From Nemopilema nomurai (taxonomy: Eukaryota > Cnidaria > Scyphozoa > Rhizostomeae > Rhizostomatidae): a stretch of DNA of 64,000 bases. Of this stretch, positions 1 through 11,157 are shown piece after piece (positions within the stretch are counted from its first letter, which is position 1; the number at the start of each line of letters is the position of its first letter). The DNA lies in assembly GCA_003864495.1 (NCBI GenBank), contig ML133375.1, positions 687,860 through 751,859 on the forward strand, in the 5' to 3' direction. The notes beneath the pieces are model-generated. The model was not told where the DNA came from. It ran no database searches and saw only the letters and a list, made by a program, of their open reading frames with translations. The translations under genes and the position numbers were made by a program.

Positions 1-1244
1 ATCTTGGGAATTAATAAACATTAACTGATATTGCTGTGACCAGCAGGTGCAATTTCAGAATTAAGGGTTCTGATAGAGAAAATGCGGAAAAGTAAGAAAG
101 TTTTTTTAAAATCAACAACACCAAAGCTTTTGAATTTTGGGCAGTGGCGTGCTGAAGGGCTTTTGTGGGGGGGGGGGGGATTTGCAGACAGGGTTGATTA
201 ATGATAGTAAATCATATCGCACAAATTTTACACTCTAGTACGGTAATGGTTCCTTTGTGTCTAAGCTGGATATAACGAAAGTGCAAATCTTATTCTTCCC
301 TGAAATACCGTCAAGCCCCTACAATTGGGCAACAATGTTTGAAAAGCTTTTCTTACCTAATACCAACAGTGCCTTCAGTTCTATCTCATCCCATTATCCA
401 TTTCGCTTTCATTAAACCTCCTTAGTTTTCCTCGTGTTTTGGTGCAATGTTGTAGTTTAATGGGGAAGTTGTGAGATGAAGTTGCATTGCATATTGCTTT
501 ATCATCTCACACTGTACACTTTGAGGGGTGTCAGAAGAAGAATTGCATAACTATACAACTTTATTACTGACGTATATAAAGAGGGTTATAAAAATGAAGA
601 ACCCACCCCTTTGATGCTTAAGCAACCATTTGTCAAACAATTTCAAAATCTTCTGGAATAAATATGGCTGTCGTTTTTAGCATGTAGACATTGCATCTTG
701 GAAGGGAAGGTTTTAAGCTAGGTTTAAAGGTTGCTCGGCTTCCTGGGGCGAGGAATAACGTACCTCTGTGTACTGTGATGCATTGTGTCCGAATGTTGGC
801 TTCCAAACTATGCATGCATCTCTACTTGCAGATAAACTGCTACCTTAATCATTAACATGCCTTTTCTAAAAAAACATGGAATATTTACAGGAAAACATCA
901 CCCATTAGTTTAATATCTAGAAAAAACATTTCCAAACTGTGAGTTTTGAAGCGTAAATTTTGTCAAAATAAATTCTTCAATTTTGGTTAGGAGATCCCTT
1001 TTATATCAGTTAAATGAGCATTGTTTTGTCACTGTTTCATGAAATTATTTTTAAATTTTTTGTCCGAAATACATTTTTTTATTATCGTCTTTACATTTCG
1101 TGTTGTTAGAGTGAGCATTTGGCTTAAAAATTGATAGTTCATATATGTGTCATTTGGTAACCAAGCGAGACTTTGATTCATGGGACCTTTGGATGTGTCC
1201 TTAGGGTCTATAAGTTGAATGAATGAGTGTGTCTTCTCTTCCAG
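1..1244. other. Left edge, no gene resolved (probably CFAP161 intron)
   Basis: No exon could be supported here. The next exon at 1245 belongs to a CFAP161-like gene on the plus strand and starts in the middle of a codon, so this stretch is most likely intron, with the earlier exons outside the window or unrecognised. A run of about 12 G lies near 168-179. Confidence 0.5.
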
Positions 1245-1949
1245 GGAGTTACTGCATTTGGACCCCAGGGAGAGACTTGAAAGTGAGGGCCTGCCAGTTC
1301 CGGTAATATTTGGCTCGTCCATCATGTTCTCAACAGCTCTGATAGGAAATATTTCGACTCGATAGCATGTCAAAAATATAGCCAAAATATCGCAGATATA
1401 TAGACGAGTATTTAATTGTTAAACCATGAAGTACAAGTTTGACTCAGCATAAACTTTGTGCAGCAAAACATGTCTAAAATGTTTTTAATAATGTCCAATG
1501 CTATTGTTTAAAGATAGTAAATATGATTTTTAGGCCAACGAGAAGCTACTGATAAATCACTGCAAGACGAACCAGAGACTCGCAGTGCTTCCAGAATTCA
1601 CCTTCAGGTAATCTTCTACTTTACGTTGCACCGATCCAATCTATTATTATCACCAATCTATTCTTGCATTGGGCTTCATGCTTTTGCACTCTTATGATAG
1701 AAAGCTGATACAGCAATCTTCTACTATAGCGAAATATATTCAAAACATGATCACGTGTGTGTGGTCATTATGTACGAAGCTATACTCTCTTCGATCATAT
1801 TATTGATCAAATATATTTCGCTTTTGTCCGTAAGAACCCCATTTGGTCGCGATTATGAAGTGACAGCCAACACCAAGTTAAACTCCCACAAGGCAGAAGA
1901 TGCTACGAACCATTGGATGCTAGTGCTCAAGTCAACAGCTGCCGACTGA
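1245..1949 (+). CDS. CFAP161: CFAP161 homologue, 3' exons only (partial)
   Basis: Three exons at 1245-1302, 1534-1607 and 1835-1949 join with matching phases and end at TGA 1947-1949. The joined peptide reads ...GLPVPANEKLLINHC..., then a segment containing FGRDYEV and ending NHWMLVLKSTAAD. This matches the C-terminal part of cilia- and flagella-associated protein 161, recognised from its PVPAN-LINHC and NHWMLV segments. The family is a ciliary component of motile axonemes. All junctions have good signals (cttctcttccag acceptor, CCG|gtaata and TTCAG|gtaatc donors). The protein stops shortly after NHWMLV, so its tail is shorter than that of vertebrate homologues. Upstream exons are not in view. 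The gene converges tail-to-tail with the lipoxygenase gene. The family call is from memory of the family and has not been searched. Confidence 0.8.
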
Positions 1950-3562
1950 CTTTGAATTCTGTCAGCTCGCTCAAACTTAGATCGTGTGTGTCAGTATACT
2001 AATGCGTGTATGCAATTAGCAATATGTCGTTGTAGGCTTGGTATTTATATCACTTATTACTGGGCATCTCTTTATGTTTTGTAATCACTGTTTCTATCTA
2101 GCGCCCAAACCTGTTAGTTATCGAACAGTCCATTGACCATTCCACTCCGTGCGATAAATTGCTGAGTCTAGAATCACTTTAGTTTTTGTTATGTCTTGAA
2201 TCATTGCATTGATTGCCGTGCCTTCAATCATTGCAGTGATTCCTAAGTCTTGAATCACTCTAGTGATTGTTATGTCTTGATCACTCTAGTGTTTGTTATG
2301 TCTTGAATCATTGCAATGATGATCGTGCCTTGAATCATTGCCCTGATTAGAATGATGGGGTTTAATTCAATCCATTTTGCCGATGTCTTACAACATTTAT
2401 TGTCATTGACAACCTGAACTTTACCAAACCTTTTCAGAATTCTGTGCAATATTCAATACATTTCTTTCAAGCGAACATTGGGTACAGAGCTCAATGCCCT
2501 TGCTCATAGCTATCTCGTTGCGGTGTAATATGCGTTTTGGTACCTTATGCAAAAATGTAACATTGTGAAACACAATGTGTTACCAACCATGTTGATTTAT
2601 CATGGTGTGACATTAGGACACAATATGCGTTACAAGTGGAACACAGTGTTTCCTGAACAAAATATTTCACATTTGTCTATCACGCAAACTAGCGGCACCA
2701 TTTATTTTGTACTCCCTTTGCGTTTCCTAAATAAAGGAATACAGAGCACCGCTTGTAGTTAGCACCGCCTTGTTAAAAATCAGTTAGATTGCTCCTTACA
2801 TTCTGTGCAATACGGACCAAACCGGAATGCAAAGAATAAAGAGAAAGGCTCAATTCTACCATTTGTTTTGGTGACCTCTTCTTCAAGTGCTTGGGTACGT
2901 TTTTGCATAACCAAAATTGCCATTCGTTTGTGTACCCGGACCGAAATGCATCAGGTTACCGAAACGCATAAGACACCGGCTTAAATCCTCTGCCATATTG
3001 TCTCGAGAAACAGTGCAAACAAGCTCGAGATTAATTGACTATTCATGATTGTCCAGTGCTTTTTGTTTGCGATACGAAGCAAATTTGTTTGTAGTATCCT
3101 CTATCTCGTTTAAATTTTTGATTATTTTGGTCTGCACTTTCCTCTATTTTCGTTTCAGTTCAAAAGGCAGATAAATCTGTAAGCGTGTCATTATTTGTTT
3201 AGGCTTTTTCTCATGCATTCTGAACAAACCGAGAATAATTCTGTTTGGCAACTTTTCAATTACCGAGAAACAAGAAGAAATGTTCCACAAACTACACTAA
3301 CGAATATAGACCGAACGATCCCACTTATAACTTTGTAACTACCAACGGTTTCCCAGCTACATCATGTCATTTTCCCAAGCGAGGGCCTAATGTTCCAGAA
3401 AGCCTGAAGATTGGAATGCAATGAAGAAGCAACATTGAAACGATTATCGTTGTTAGATTGCTAACAGCAAAGAATTATTACCTGAAAGGCGTTTAATTAC
3501 AGCTAATTTCTGACAGTAGCTTTAGTGGGTTAATGCTACGCATATATGTATATATGTATTTG
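1950..3562. other. Intergenic between convergent genes
   Basis: No coding exon is supported. The only structure seen is a degenerate repeat at about 2170-2345. The stretch holds the 3' flanks of the CFAP161-like gene (plus) and the lipoxygenase gene (minus). Confidence 0.6.
2170..2348. repeat. Degenerate minisatellite, TTGAATCATTGCA-type
   Basis: At least five imperfect copies of a roughly 25-33 base unit containing CTTGAATCATTGCA.TGATT and GTTATGTCTTGAATCA follow each other. Unit length drifts because of small indels. No function is evident. Confidence 0.6.
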
Positions 3563-6500
3563 TTAGGTGTGGATGCTGTTCGGTAACCATTTTGGTTCCA
3601 TGTATGGGTACGTGAGGTAGCCCTCAGCGTACCTCTTTTTATTCCTTCCTTCTAGCATTGGTTGGATCTCTTTTGTCATCTGATCATAGTACCGTGCCAG
3701 CAGCAGTTTCGTTTGAGCGTCATCTACACTGTTGCTGTAGTCAAAAAGCTTGTCGTACCTCATTGTCCCAAGATTTAATGACACAAAGCTCTGGAGCTGT
3801 GGAAAGAAAGTTTTTATTCAAGAGAAATGCTTCGGGAAAACGTACACGTGTTCAATTTGCCACAATTTGCCAGGCAGATTCCTGCTGCTAAAGGTAGTCT
3901 AACGAGAAATTTATATTTTTTGCCATGCACAAAAGCGTACAGAAAGCTTTCGCGTGTAATCATGGTATTAAAAACTTGAGCCGCGGAGATAAGGTTTCAC
4001 TGCGCAGGTGCAAAGTAGAATGTTCTTGATTCGTGTAGAACTACAAAGGGTCAAAGCTGTTTGGAAGTTGAGGGCAACAGGTGTCATAAAGTAAAGAGAC
4101 ATATCAGTAATTTTGAAAAACAGGTGCCTCTCAAATATTACACCTGTAAGGTATTACTATGGTATAAAGATTAATCTCAAAGCGTTCGTTTGCCAATTCA
4201 ACCGGAAATATGAAGTCAGTCGTGCATTCAACTACTCCATTGATTATTTCGGTATTGGGTATGCAAATGCGTTCCAAGCAATGGAAAGGTAAACAGACTA
4301 TCATAAAGTGGGTGGGACGAAAGAAAGAAGGTTATTGTTTCCCATACCCCAAGAGACATTAAGATATGCAGCAGCATTGAGGCTAAGGGCTCAAGAGACA
4401 AGTAATGCAACTGCAGCCTTTATTGTGCAAGTTTTGAGAAGCGAGAACAACCTCAATCTCTTTACTGATGGTTGTTTATGATGCGTTTTACTGCATTGTG
4501 GCGAAGCCTAGAGGAGGGTATTGTTGGTTACAAGGCCTTTCTCTTGGAGCGTTTAACACTGTGTGATAACCAATGAATAATGCTAGTGTACGAGCGAAGG
4601 CAATGGGAGCAGTTGAGTTGGACGCTGATGCTGGGCTTTTCTTGCATGTAACAAGGAAGCAGTGGTGTTGTAGGTATGTAGAAGCCATTGCCTAATTTAT
4701 GGAGTACCTTTCATTCCTGAAGCACTTGCGACACCTTTTCGCGCCTTTTTTAAAGGACCACTTAGGAGTTGGCGCGGACGTGTCTCTGATATATACCACC
4801 CTCTTCAGGTTTAACCTAAACCTGGCTATATTGGCAAAGACTTGTTGTTCGCGGCCTTGAAAGACGTAGGGTGTACTTACGACTGCCAATGGGCCTTTCG
4901 GCAGCATGGCTTCGTATTTGCCGTATTGGTGGTGGTCCGGGTCTTCGTACAGTTTGGTCGGCATGTTAGGCGTGAAGCCGCCGTACGCACATACCGGGTA
5001 GTTGACTGCAGCGTGCTGTATCACCAGCCAAATTACGGCCTTGATTACACCTGCCAGTTGATCTCTGTTCTCGAACTTGGCCGGGAAGCCCGCTATCTGT
5101 AAAACGAGACATTGGACAAAATGTGACGCATGTGTCATGGAACATGTGTCAGTCAAACGCCAAACTATATGCTTCGTAAAATTAGTTCATTATGATAGAC
5201 AAAAAATACATGTTTACAAATTCTTGTTCATCGGCATTTCATGTTGAAAATATACTATAGTTAACTGCTTCAAATTTAATTAGGCCGCTCTCTAAAAGAG
5301 GCTTGTTACTGATGAGAACATATCATGGATACTGGGTAATTGAAAAACAAGTATCTACGAGTTTTGCTTAAGGTAGCTCTTGTCTCTGTCATTCTCATAG
5401 ACAATTCTATCGCTTAATGGATTGCAAACTTATGATAGACTCTAGGAAATTTAGCATAGAGCATTGATTGATAAACATTTTGAGGACAAAATGAGAGTAT
5501 AAGACGAATGTGGTTGGATTCGTGAAAGCTTTTTACATTTGAATGTATGACGTTACATGTCTTAATTGCGCACCCCAAGATCCAAAAATCCAAGTTGCTA
5601 CATCGATCACGTCCCACACCAACACCAAAAGGCTTTGAGCTTATAAAAATACGAAGTTCTTGTCTGAAAAGACGAAGATGCTAATAATTACCATTCCCTT
5701 TCCTGCATCAGCCGTGCCTTTACCATCAGCAGAAAGTTCGCTGGCAAGATTTTGAATTTCATAATCCTCGACAACATCTCGGTCCTTCTTGTAAAACCTA
5801 CAAAAAATGTTAAATATATTACAAATAGATATATAATATTGGTAAAATATATCTGAGTATAACAGTCTGATTGTAATTAGAAATCTTTTGGCTTCTGTGA
5901 AGATTATCTCTTGCTAAAAATCTACATTTCTAGATAGTTGGTTTGTAAGAAGCTTTGATTTAGGAAGCATTTCCTGGTACTTACAGATCCACCAGATCTC
6001 TTGCAAATGACTCTATCACACGATATACAACCTTGCCATCGTCTCGATAAGGAAAGTATGGTAGGAGCTCAGGATTATCCACTCCACGTGCCTGTATGAA
6101 CGGAGAATGCACATTAGCATGTAACTGAACTGCTAAAATGGTATCCGCTTGAAGCAATTAGTTGTTCAAGTAATCTTCTGACCTTATTTATCAATTTCAA
6201 TCTTAGTGATCAGGTCTTTTTGCTGCTTTCAAAAGCACAAGTATAGTTTCAATTCATTTTCTCATATGAATTCTTCTTTCTAACTAAGTTAATGGGCCAC
6301 TTTGCAGATTGGTCGAAGTCTTTATCAGACAAAGTAGAAAAAGTGATTTTACTCTCTCTTGTCTGATGATTAATCAAAACTTCTTTATGGGAAGTGTAAT
6401 GCTGGCTAAGGACATGATGTGGTCCAGCAATCACTTTGAATTTGTCATGGATCTGATATAACATATGATTTGTGTATATTGAAAAGTGACCATACCTTTA

Positions 6501-9500
6501 TGTCCTTGAGAAGATCATTGTCCTCCCACGTCATCTTCTTGTATCCTTCATTCAGTATCTTGACTGTTCCGAGATGTCCCATTCCAAACAGTCTATGCAT
6601 GTACATGAACTCGTTCGTTAGCCTTGGGAAGCCGTAGCTATTTGTTGGGAGTAACCCCCGGCAGTGAATTCTCAAGACTTGATAGAGAGGGTGAGTGGGC
6701 GCAAGATGGCGGTGAATACATACGCAGATTGGTTCGATTCGCACGTGTGTTTTAAGCAGGTGCTCGTAAATTTCCACTACAGCGAAATCGGCCATCTGTA
6801 AAAAGCCTTTCGCTGCCATCCACTTGCTGCCATCATTTGGAGTTCGTACCTGTGAATCTTAAGTGAAACATTTATGGAATTAGAAACATCAAGGTAGCTA
6901 AAGCAATGCTAACCAACAATGACGGGGGGAGTTAGTTTTGAATATTTAATACATTGACACCAATGGCCTAAAATGAAAAAGTCATGTTCTTGTCTACTCT
7001 AAATTACTCGGCAACCAATTGCAGGTATATACATTGCCAGAAAATTATTTGCACATCTTGGTACAATATTCTGGGTATATGAAAGGTCTTTCAGTATGAG
7101 ATACTATGATTGTAGGGGCAACTTATCGCAGTAAATGACCCAGAATGGTTTCTTAGAAAGTAAGAGCAGAGCAATATTGGATTTTGTGCTAGTTTTTCTA
7201 CCGAAAAAGAGGGAAAAATTTTATGCTCCACATTCTTCTCAGGGATGTCACCAGTTCGTTCGTTAAGTGAGAATAATCATAATAATAAAAAACATTAAAA
7301 ACATCAAAGTTGTTAAGATTAACTATAGTAGAGGGTCTGGTAGTACTTCAAATTATGACGTCATAGTAGGCGCTAAAGCAACCATTAAAATGATATGGCC
7401 ATTAGTCATAAATACTATCAATTTGCTTAAGAGCTTGCCACTGCACGTTATTCCAGAAGAAGCATTACCTGGTTTGTAATCCAACTGAATCGCAACAGCT
7501 TTGAGCTCATTGCTGCCACTGGCGCCCTTGCCCACGGCGAAAACGCCGACCGGGGAGCTGCTGCGCCGCATTACTCTCCGGTCCGTTGGGTCCTCATCAG
7601 TGATGTCCGGAACATGCGGAATATCGTGGTATATGGGATAGTCCACAACAAACAACTTCCCCTTCTCCAAAGCCTTTACGAACGAATGGTTATCAGTTAT
7701 TGCCGTGATTTATTGACACGAGTTAGAACAATTCATAACAGGTTATTTATTACAATCGGTTCCCACCTTTTCGTGTATGACATAGTAAAGTACCAAATGA
7801 ACGTTAGAGCAAATAAATAACTTGCTCCCCTAAAATAATGGGACAGGCACTCGCAATTTTTGCAAGCGGCTTAATATTTTATAGACAACTTGTTTGGTAC
7901 TAGAGAAAAGAGATTTTGTCAAAAATCAAGCATTCCTACCGATTCCATTGTTTCCGTTTCACCAATCGCGTCGCTCAGCGCTTTGTTCCAATCAAATCCT
8001 TTGTTCAAATAGCTCATTAGTTTCTCGAAAGCCATTCCAACCTTGCCTAAAAATTGAAATTAACAGAATGAAATAAAGAAATTTTCATCGAAAAGTTGAT
8101 TATTGCTATGATAATGTAATGCTTTGCAATTCCAATACCGCCTTTTATCAAAACTGTAAACGATTATGACTTATTAATGGCATGGGTCCAAGTCACTACT
8201 CTGAGATTAATATTCAATGCAATCGTTTGGATTAGGATGTATCATCGACTTTGTTTATACAGCCATATCTAGCCTTGAAAAGATTGTAGTCACAGCAACT
8301 ACAAGTTCCAACAAACACACCCATTTGAACGGTATGGCTCACAGGATTTGATAGATGTATCATCAAACTTAATGCAATAAGCCAGAAAATATCGACAGCT
8401 TATTTGATCAGTTGGAGGATGAAAAACGTCTTTCCTGCTCACCATCTTTTGTCACCCTTTGAAGAGCCATGGGGTTCAAGCCAGCAAGCCTTTGTTCCAC
8501 AAAAGATCTATCAGATCTCCAAGTCTCGTTACGAACAATGTTACGGAAGCCTGGTTTCATAGATGGCAGTTTGAAGTATGGAAGTGGCACTTGCTACAAT
8601 TTTAATCGTACCATTAGTGAGATTTTTCTTTGTTTGGTATCGCTAATCCAACAAAAAACATTGTGATTTGATATCAAAGTAACTTCATATTTTCTCTCGC
8701 AAATGGTTTCCAAAAAGCTTATTTTCTCAAATTAATAAATTTTATTGCTTCAGAAATATCCATAGAGAAACCTACCTCTTGTAATGGCATAAAGAAATTG
8801 TAAACTGTGTCAAAGTCGCTGATTTTGTCAAACTTTAGGTGCTTAAACATGCTCCATGCTTTTGCCTGCGTTTCATTGTTTCTCTTCAGCATCCCATAGA
8901 AATACACGTTAAACCAATGCGACGTAAACGGATCCATCATTGTTCTTGTGAGAACATCCTCGGTGGTCTTATTTATTGTAGGAAACACTATCTCTTCTGC
9001 CGGGCTACCATCGCTGGCAACAACAGGCGTAGTGAGTTGGTAATAAGCGCGATTGTACATCTTGTATTTCTCGCGAATCATCATGCACATTTTGTTATCT
9101 TTCTGAGGAAGCGATAACGAACATCCAGTTTCTGTTGGCAAGAGTATGAGAAGTTGGTATTATCTTCAAAGTTAGAGAAGATGTGCTGCAATTGAAATGC
9201 TGCAAGCCATTGATTGGCAATCTTCTATTACTTGTTTAAGAAGGAAGATGATTCCTGCTAAGATCCTTAGATTCACAACTTGTTTGATTATAAAGAACAA
9301 TGTTATTGTTTTGACGTAATATCCTTAACATTTCAAGAATAGAGTACTCCCATTTCAATCATCAAATCAAATCTATTACACACACACATCAAAACTTTTC
9401 ATATAGGAATATGCTTCCATTCTGCCTTTATGGTGTAGAAATTTGTTTGTGTTTAACAATTTTAAAATTTCATCACTTCGAATTACTCAAGATCGCATCA

Positions 9501-11157
9501 GAAGTTAGGTTTTTTGCGATTTACATCATATTAAGAAAACAAACAAAAGATATCTGTTGTCTAGCTGAACCAATGATTGATAACCCAGTGGCAGGCAGCT
9601 TACTAACTTTTCGTGCATCCCACATTGATAATGTAATTCGACCACCCTGGGCAGCACTTCACAATTGTAAACTTATCAGTTTTCTTCACTGGATACCAGT
9701 AGATCACTGATTTGACCCTGCAAGAGAAAGCATTGTGATTCCATGTTGCAGGTATATCGTGGATTGTAACTTAATATTATACTTGCTGGCCGCATTTGAT
9801 AGTTTAGAAGCATACAAAACACTGCTTTTAAGCGCTCCACTGCGATAGAATTCATGTGAAATCTAGACAGAATTCTAGTGTAACTAAGAACTCATGCTAT
9901 AACAAAAGAGTAGGAAAATTTTAAAACATATCAATAAACTAGCATAAAAGAATCAGGCCATGCTCTCGGAAGCAACTATGCTTCTTGTTGTTACAAGCCT
10001 TCGAGCATTTCCCAAGAATGCTTGGAAGTTTCTGTTGTTAGTAAATGCCTTACAGTGTTTCTGGACATTGTAATTCTGGCTGTGATGGCACACCGCAGCT
10101 TTTCGTGTGATACTCTGTGGTTGTCGTGACGTTTTTCCGCAGCACCGTTCTTGTTTTTGTTTGTGTATAATTACAAAGATTTGCTTCGCTACCATATATC
10201 GGCTCTTGACTCCTTCAAAAAGTACGAGAATACCATTAAAGAAGCCTTTAGTAGGAAATTTCTAATAAATCTTTGTTTTACATATAACTTGATAGCGACG
10301 TAAGAGTTCCTTAAGGCAGCAAAAGAGTAAGACATTTTGTTATGGCAGTTCTATTGTACCTTGTTGTCTGAGAATGGGTTGTCAGACCATTTCCGGCTAT
10401 GGCTCTGTACAAAATTTGATTTTTTTGTAAGGACAGATTGTTTTTGTACGGTAAGCATGTAGGTCAGTGTCATTAAACTCTCTGTACGAAGTAAGAACAA
10501 CAAAAAGTCGTCTACATAGCTTCCTCCTTAAGAATCGTCAGGGAAGCGAAGCTTGAAGCATGGTGTTTTCAGGTACTTGAATTGGACGAATTCGGCCATT
10601 TGGTGACATTTTTGCACGTAAAAAGAGAATTAAAATCCACGAGTGACCATAAAATGTTTGTTGAATCGTGGCATTGATTGATTTCCAAACAAAGAAATTT
10701 CTTACACAGAATCACTCATGCGCAAGCTTTTGTAAACAACTAGCTTGTACGAAAGCATATCGTTAATTGCCCAATTTGCTAGATAGACGATCAAAGATCA
10801 TGCCCTGAGTCAACTATTTACAGGCATCGGGAGCTATCACCTTGCAATCTAGAGATAATGAAGTATCTGAGATAACCAACTGTAGGGCTGGTTATGCAAA
10901 GCGTTTATTATCGCATTACCCGATATCTTGAAATATCATTTAATGAGTGATCATAACCCAGTAAGTAGAGAGACTTGATTAGTTATTAATTGGCAATTTA
11001 GCTAATATCAAACATCGTAATATAGATGAAAGACGAATGTGAACATAATGCATAAAGCAAATCAACGTATAGGTTAAAAACTCACTTACCAAGACACTTT
11101 GTTTAGCGCCAAAATCAAGGCTGCAACTGTAAACAACTTGATTGAAGCTGTGTTCAT
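3563..11157 (-). CDS. Predicted secreted EMI-like domain / lipoxygenase fusion, 12 exons
   Basis: Exons, in transcript order: 11157-11090, 10212-10054, 9717-9608, 9131-8776, 8593-8443, 8046-7940, 7673-7469, 6857-6496, 6091-5985, 5797-5692, 5096-4881, 3796-3563. The lengths sum to 2181 nt in one frame (726 residues). Exon 1 encodes a signal peptide (MNTASIKLFTVAALILALNK). Residues 36-110 form an EMI-like module with Cys 36, 62, 72, 97, 98 and 110 and the hallmark CCPGW. From about 117 runs a lipoxygenase domain without an N-terminal PLAT barrel: SLPQKDN, VEQRLAGLNP (263-272), iron ligands His418 and His423 (HLLKTH), His605 and Asn609 (HAAVN), and C-terminal Thr726 after PNSI. Lipoxygenases insert O2 into polyunsaturated fatty acids. 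Gly461 lies 43 residues after His418, the Coffa position, suggesting R stereospecificity. The weakest junction is exon 3 to 4 (donor AAAA|GTTAGT). The lipoxygenase is near certain; the fusion is inferred from phase. Confidence 0.85.
9608..11157 (-). other. Signal peptide and EMI-like module exons (exons 1-3 of the lipoxygenase gene)
   Basis: Exon 1 (11157-11090) ends TCTTG|gtaagt. Exon 2 (10212-10054) restores a Trp codon across the junction and encodes ANLCNYTQTKTRTV..., with Cys62 and Cys72. Exon 3 (9717-9608) ends CCPGW...INVGCTK. Spacing of the cysteines and the CCPG motif fit EMI domains, which are extracellular, disulfide-bonded modules usually found at the N-termini of secreted proteins such as EMILINs and EGF-repeat proteins. 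Two sequons (N37-Y-T and N50-V-T) fit secretion. An alternative reading has exon 3 continuing to a TAG ten bases further on, giving a stand-alone secreted protein of about 114 residues. In that case the lipoxygenase would need its own start, and none was found between 9131 and 9608. Confidence 0.65.

Noticed and set aside
1029..1385. 118-codon minus-strand open frame
   Set aside because: It is antisense to the CFAP161 exon at 1245-1302, whose splice sites and protein match are clear; the frame is a shadow and begins at TTG.
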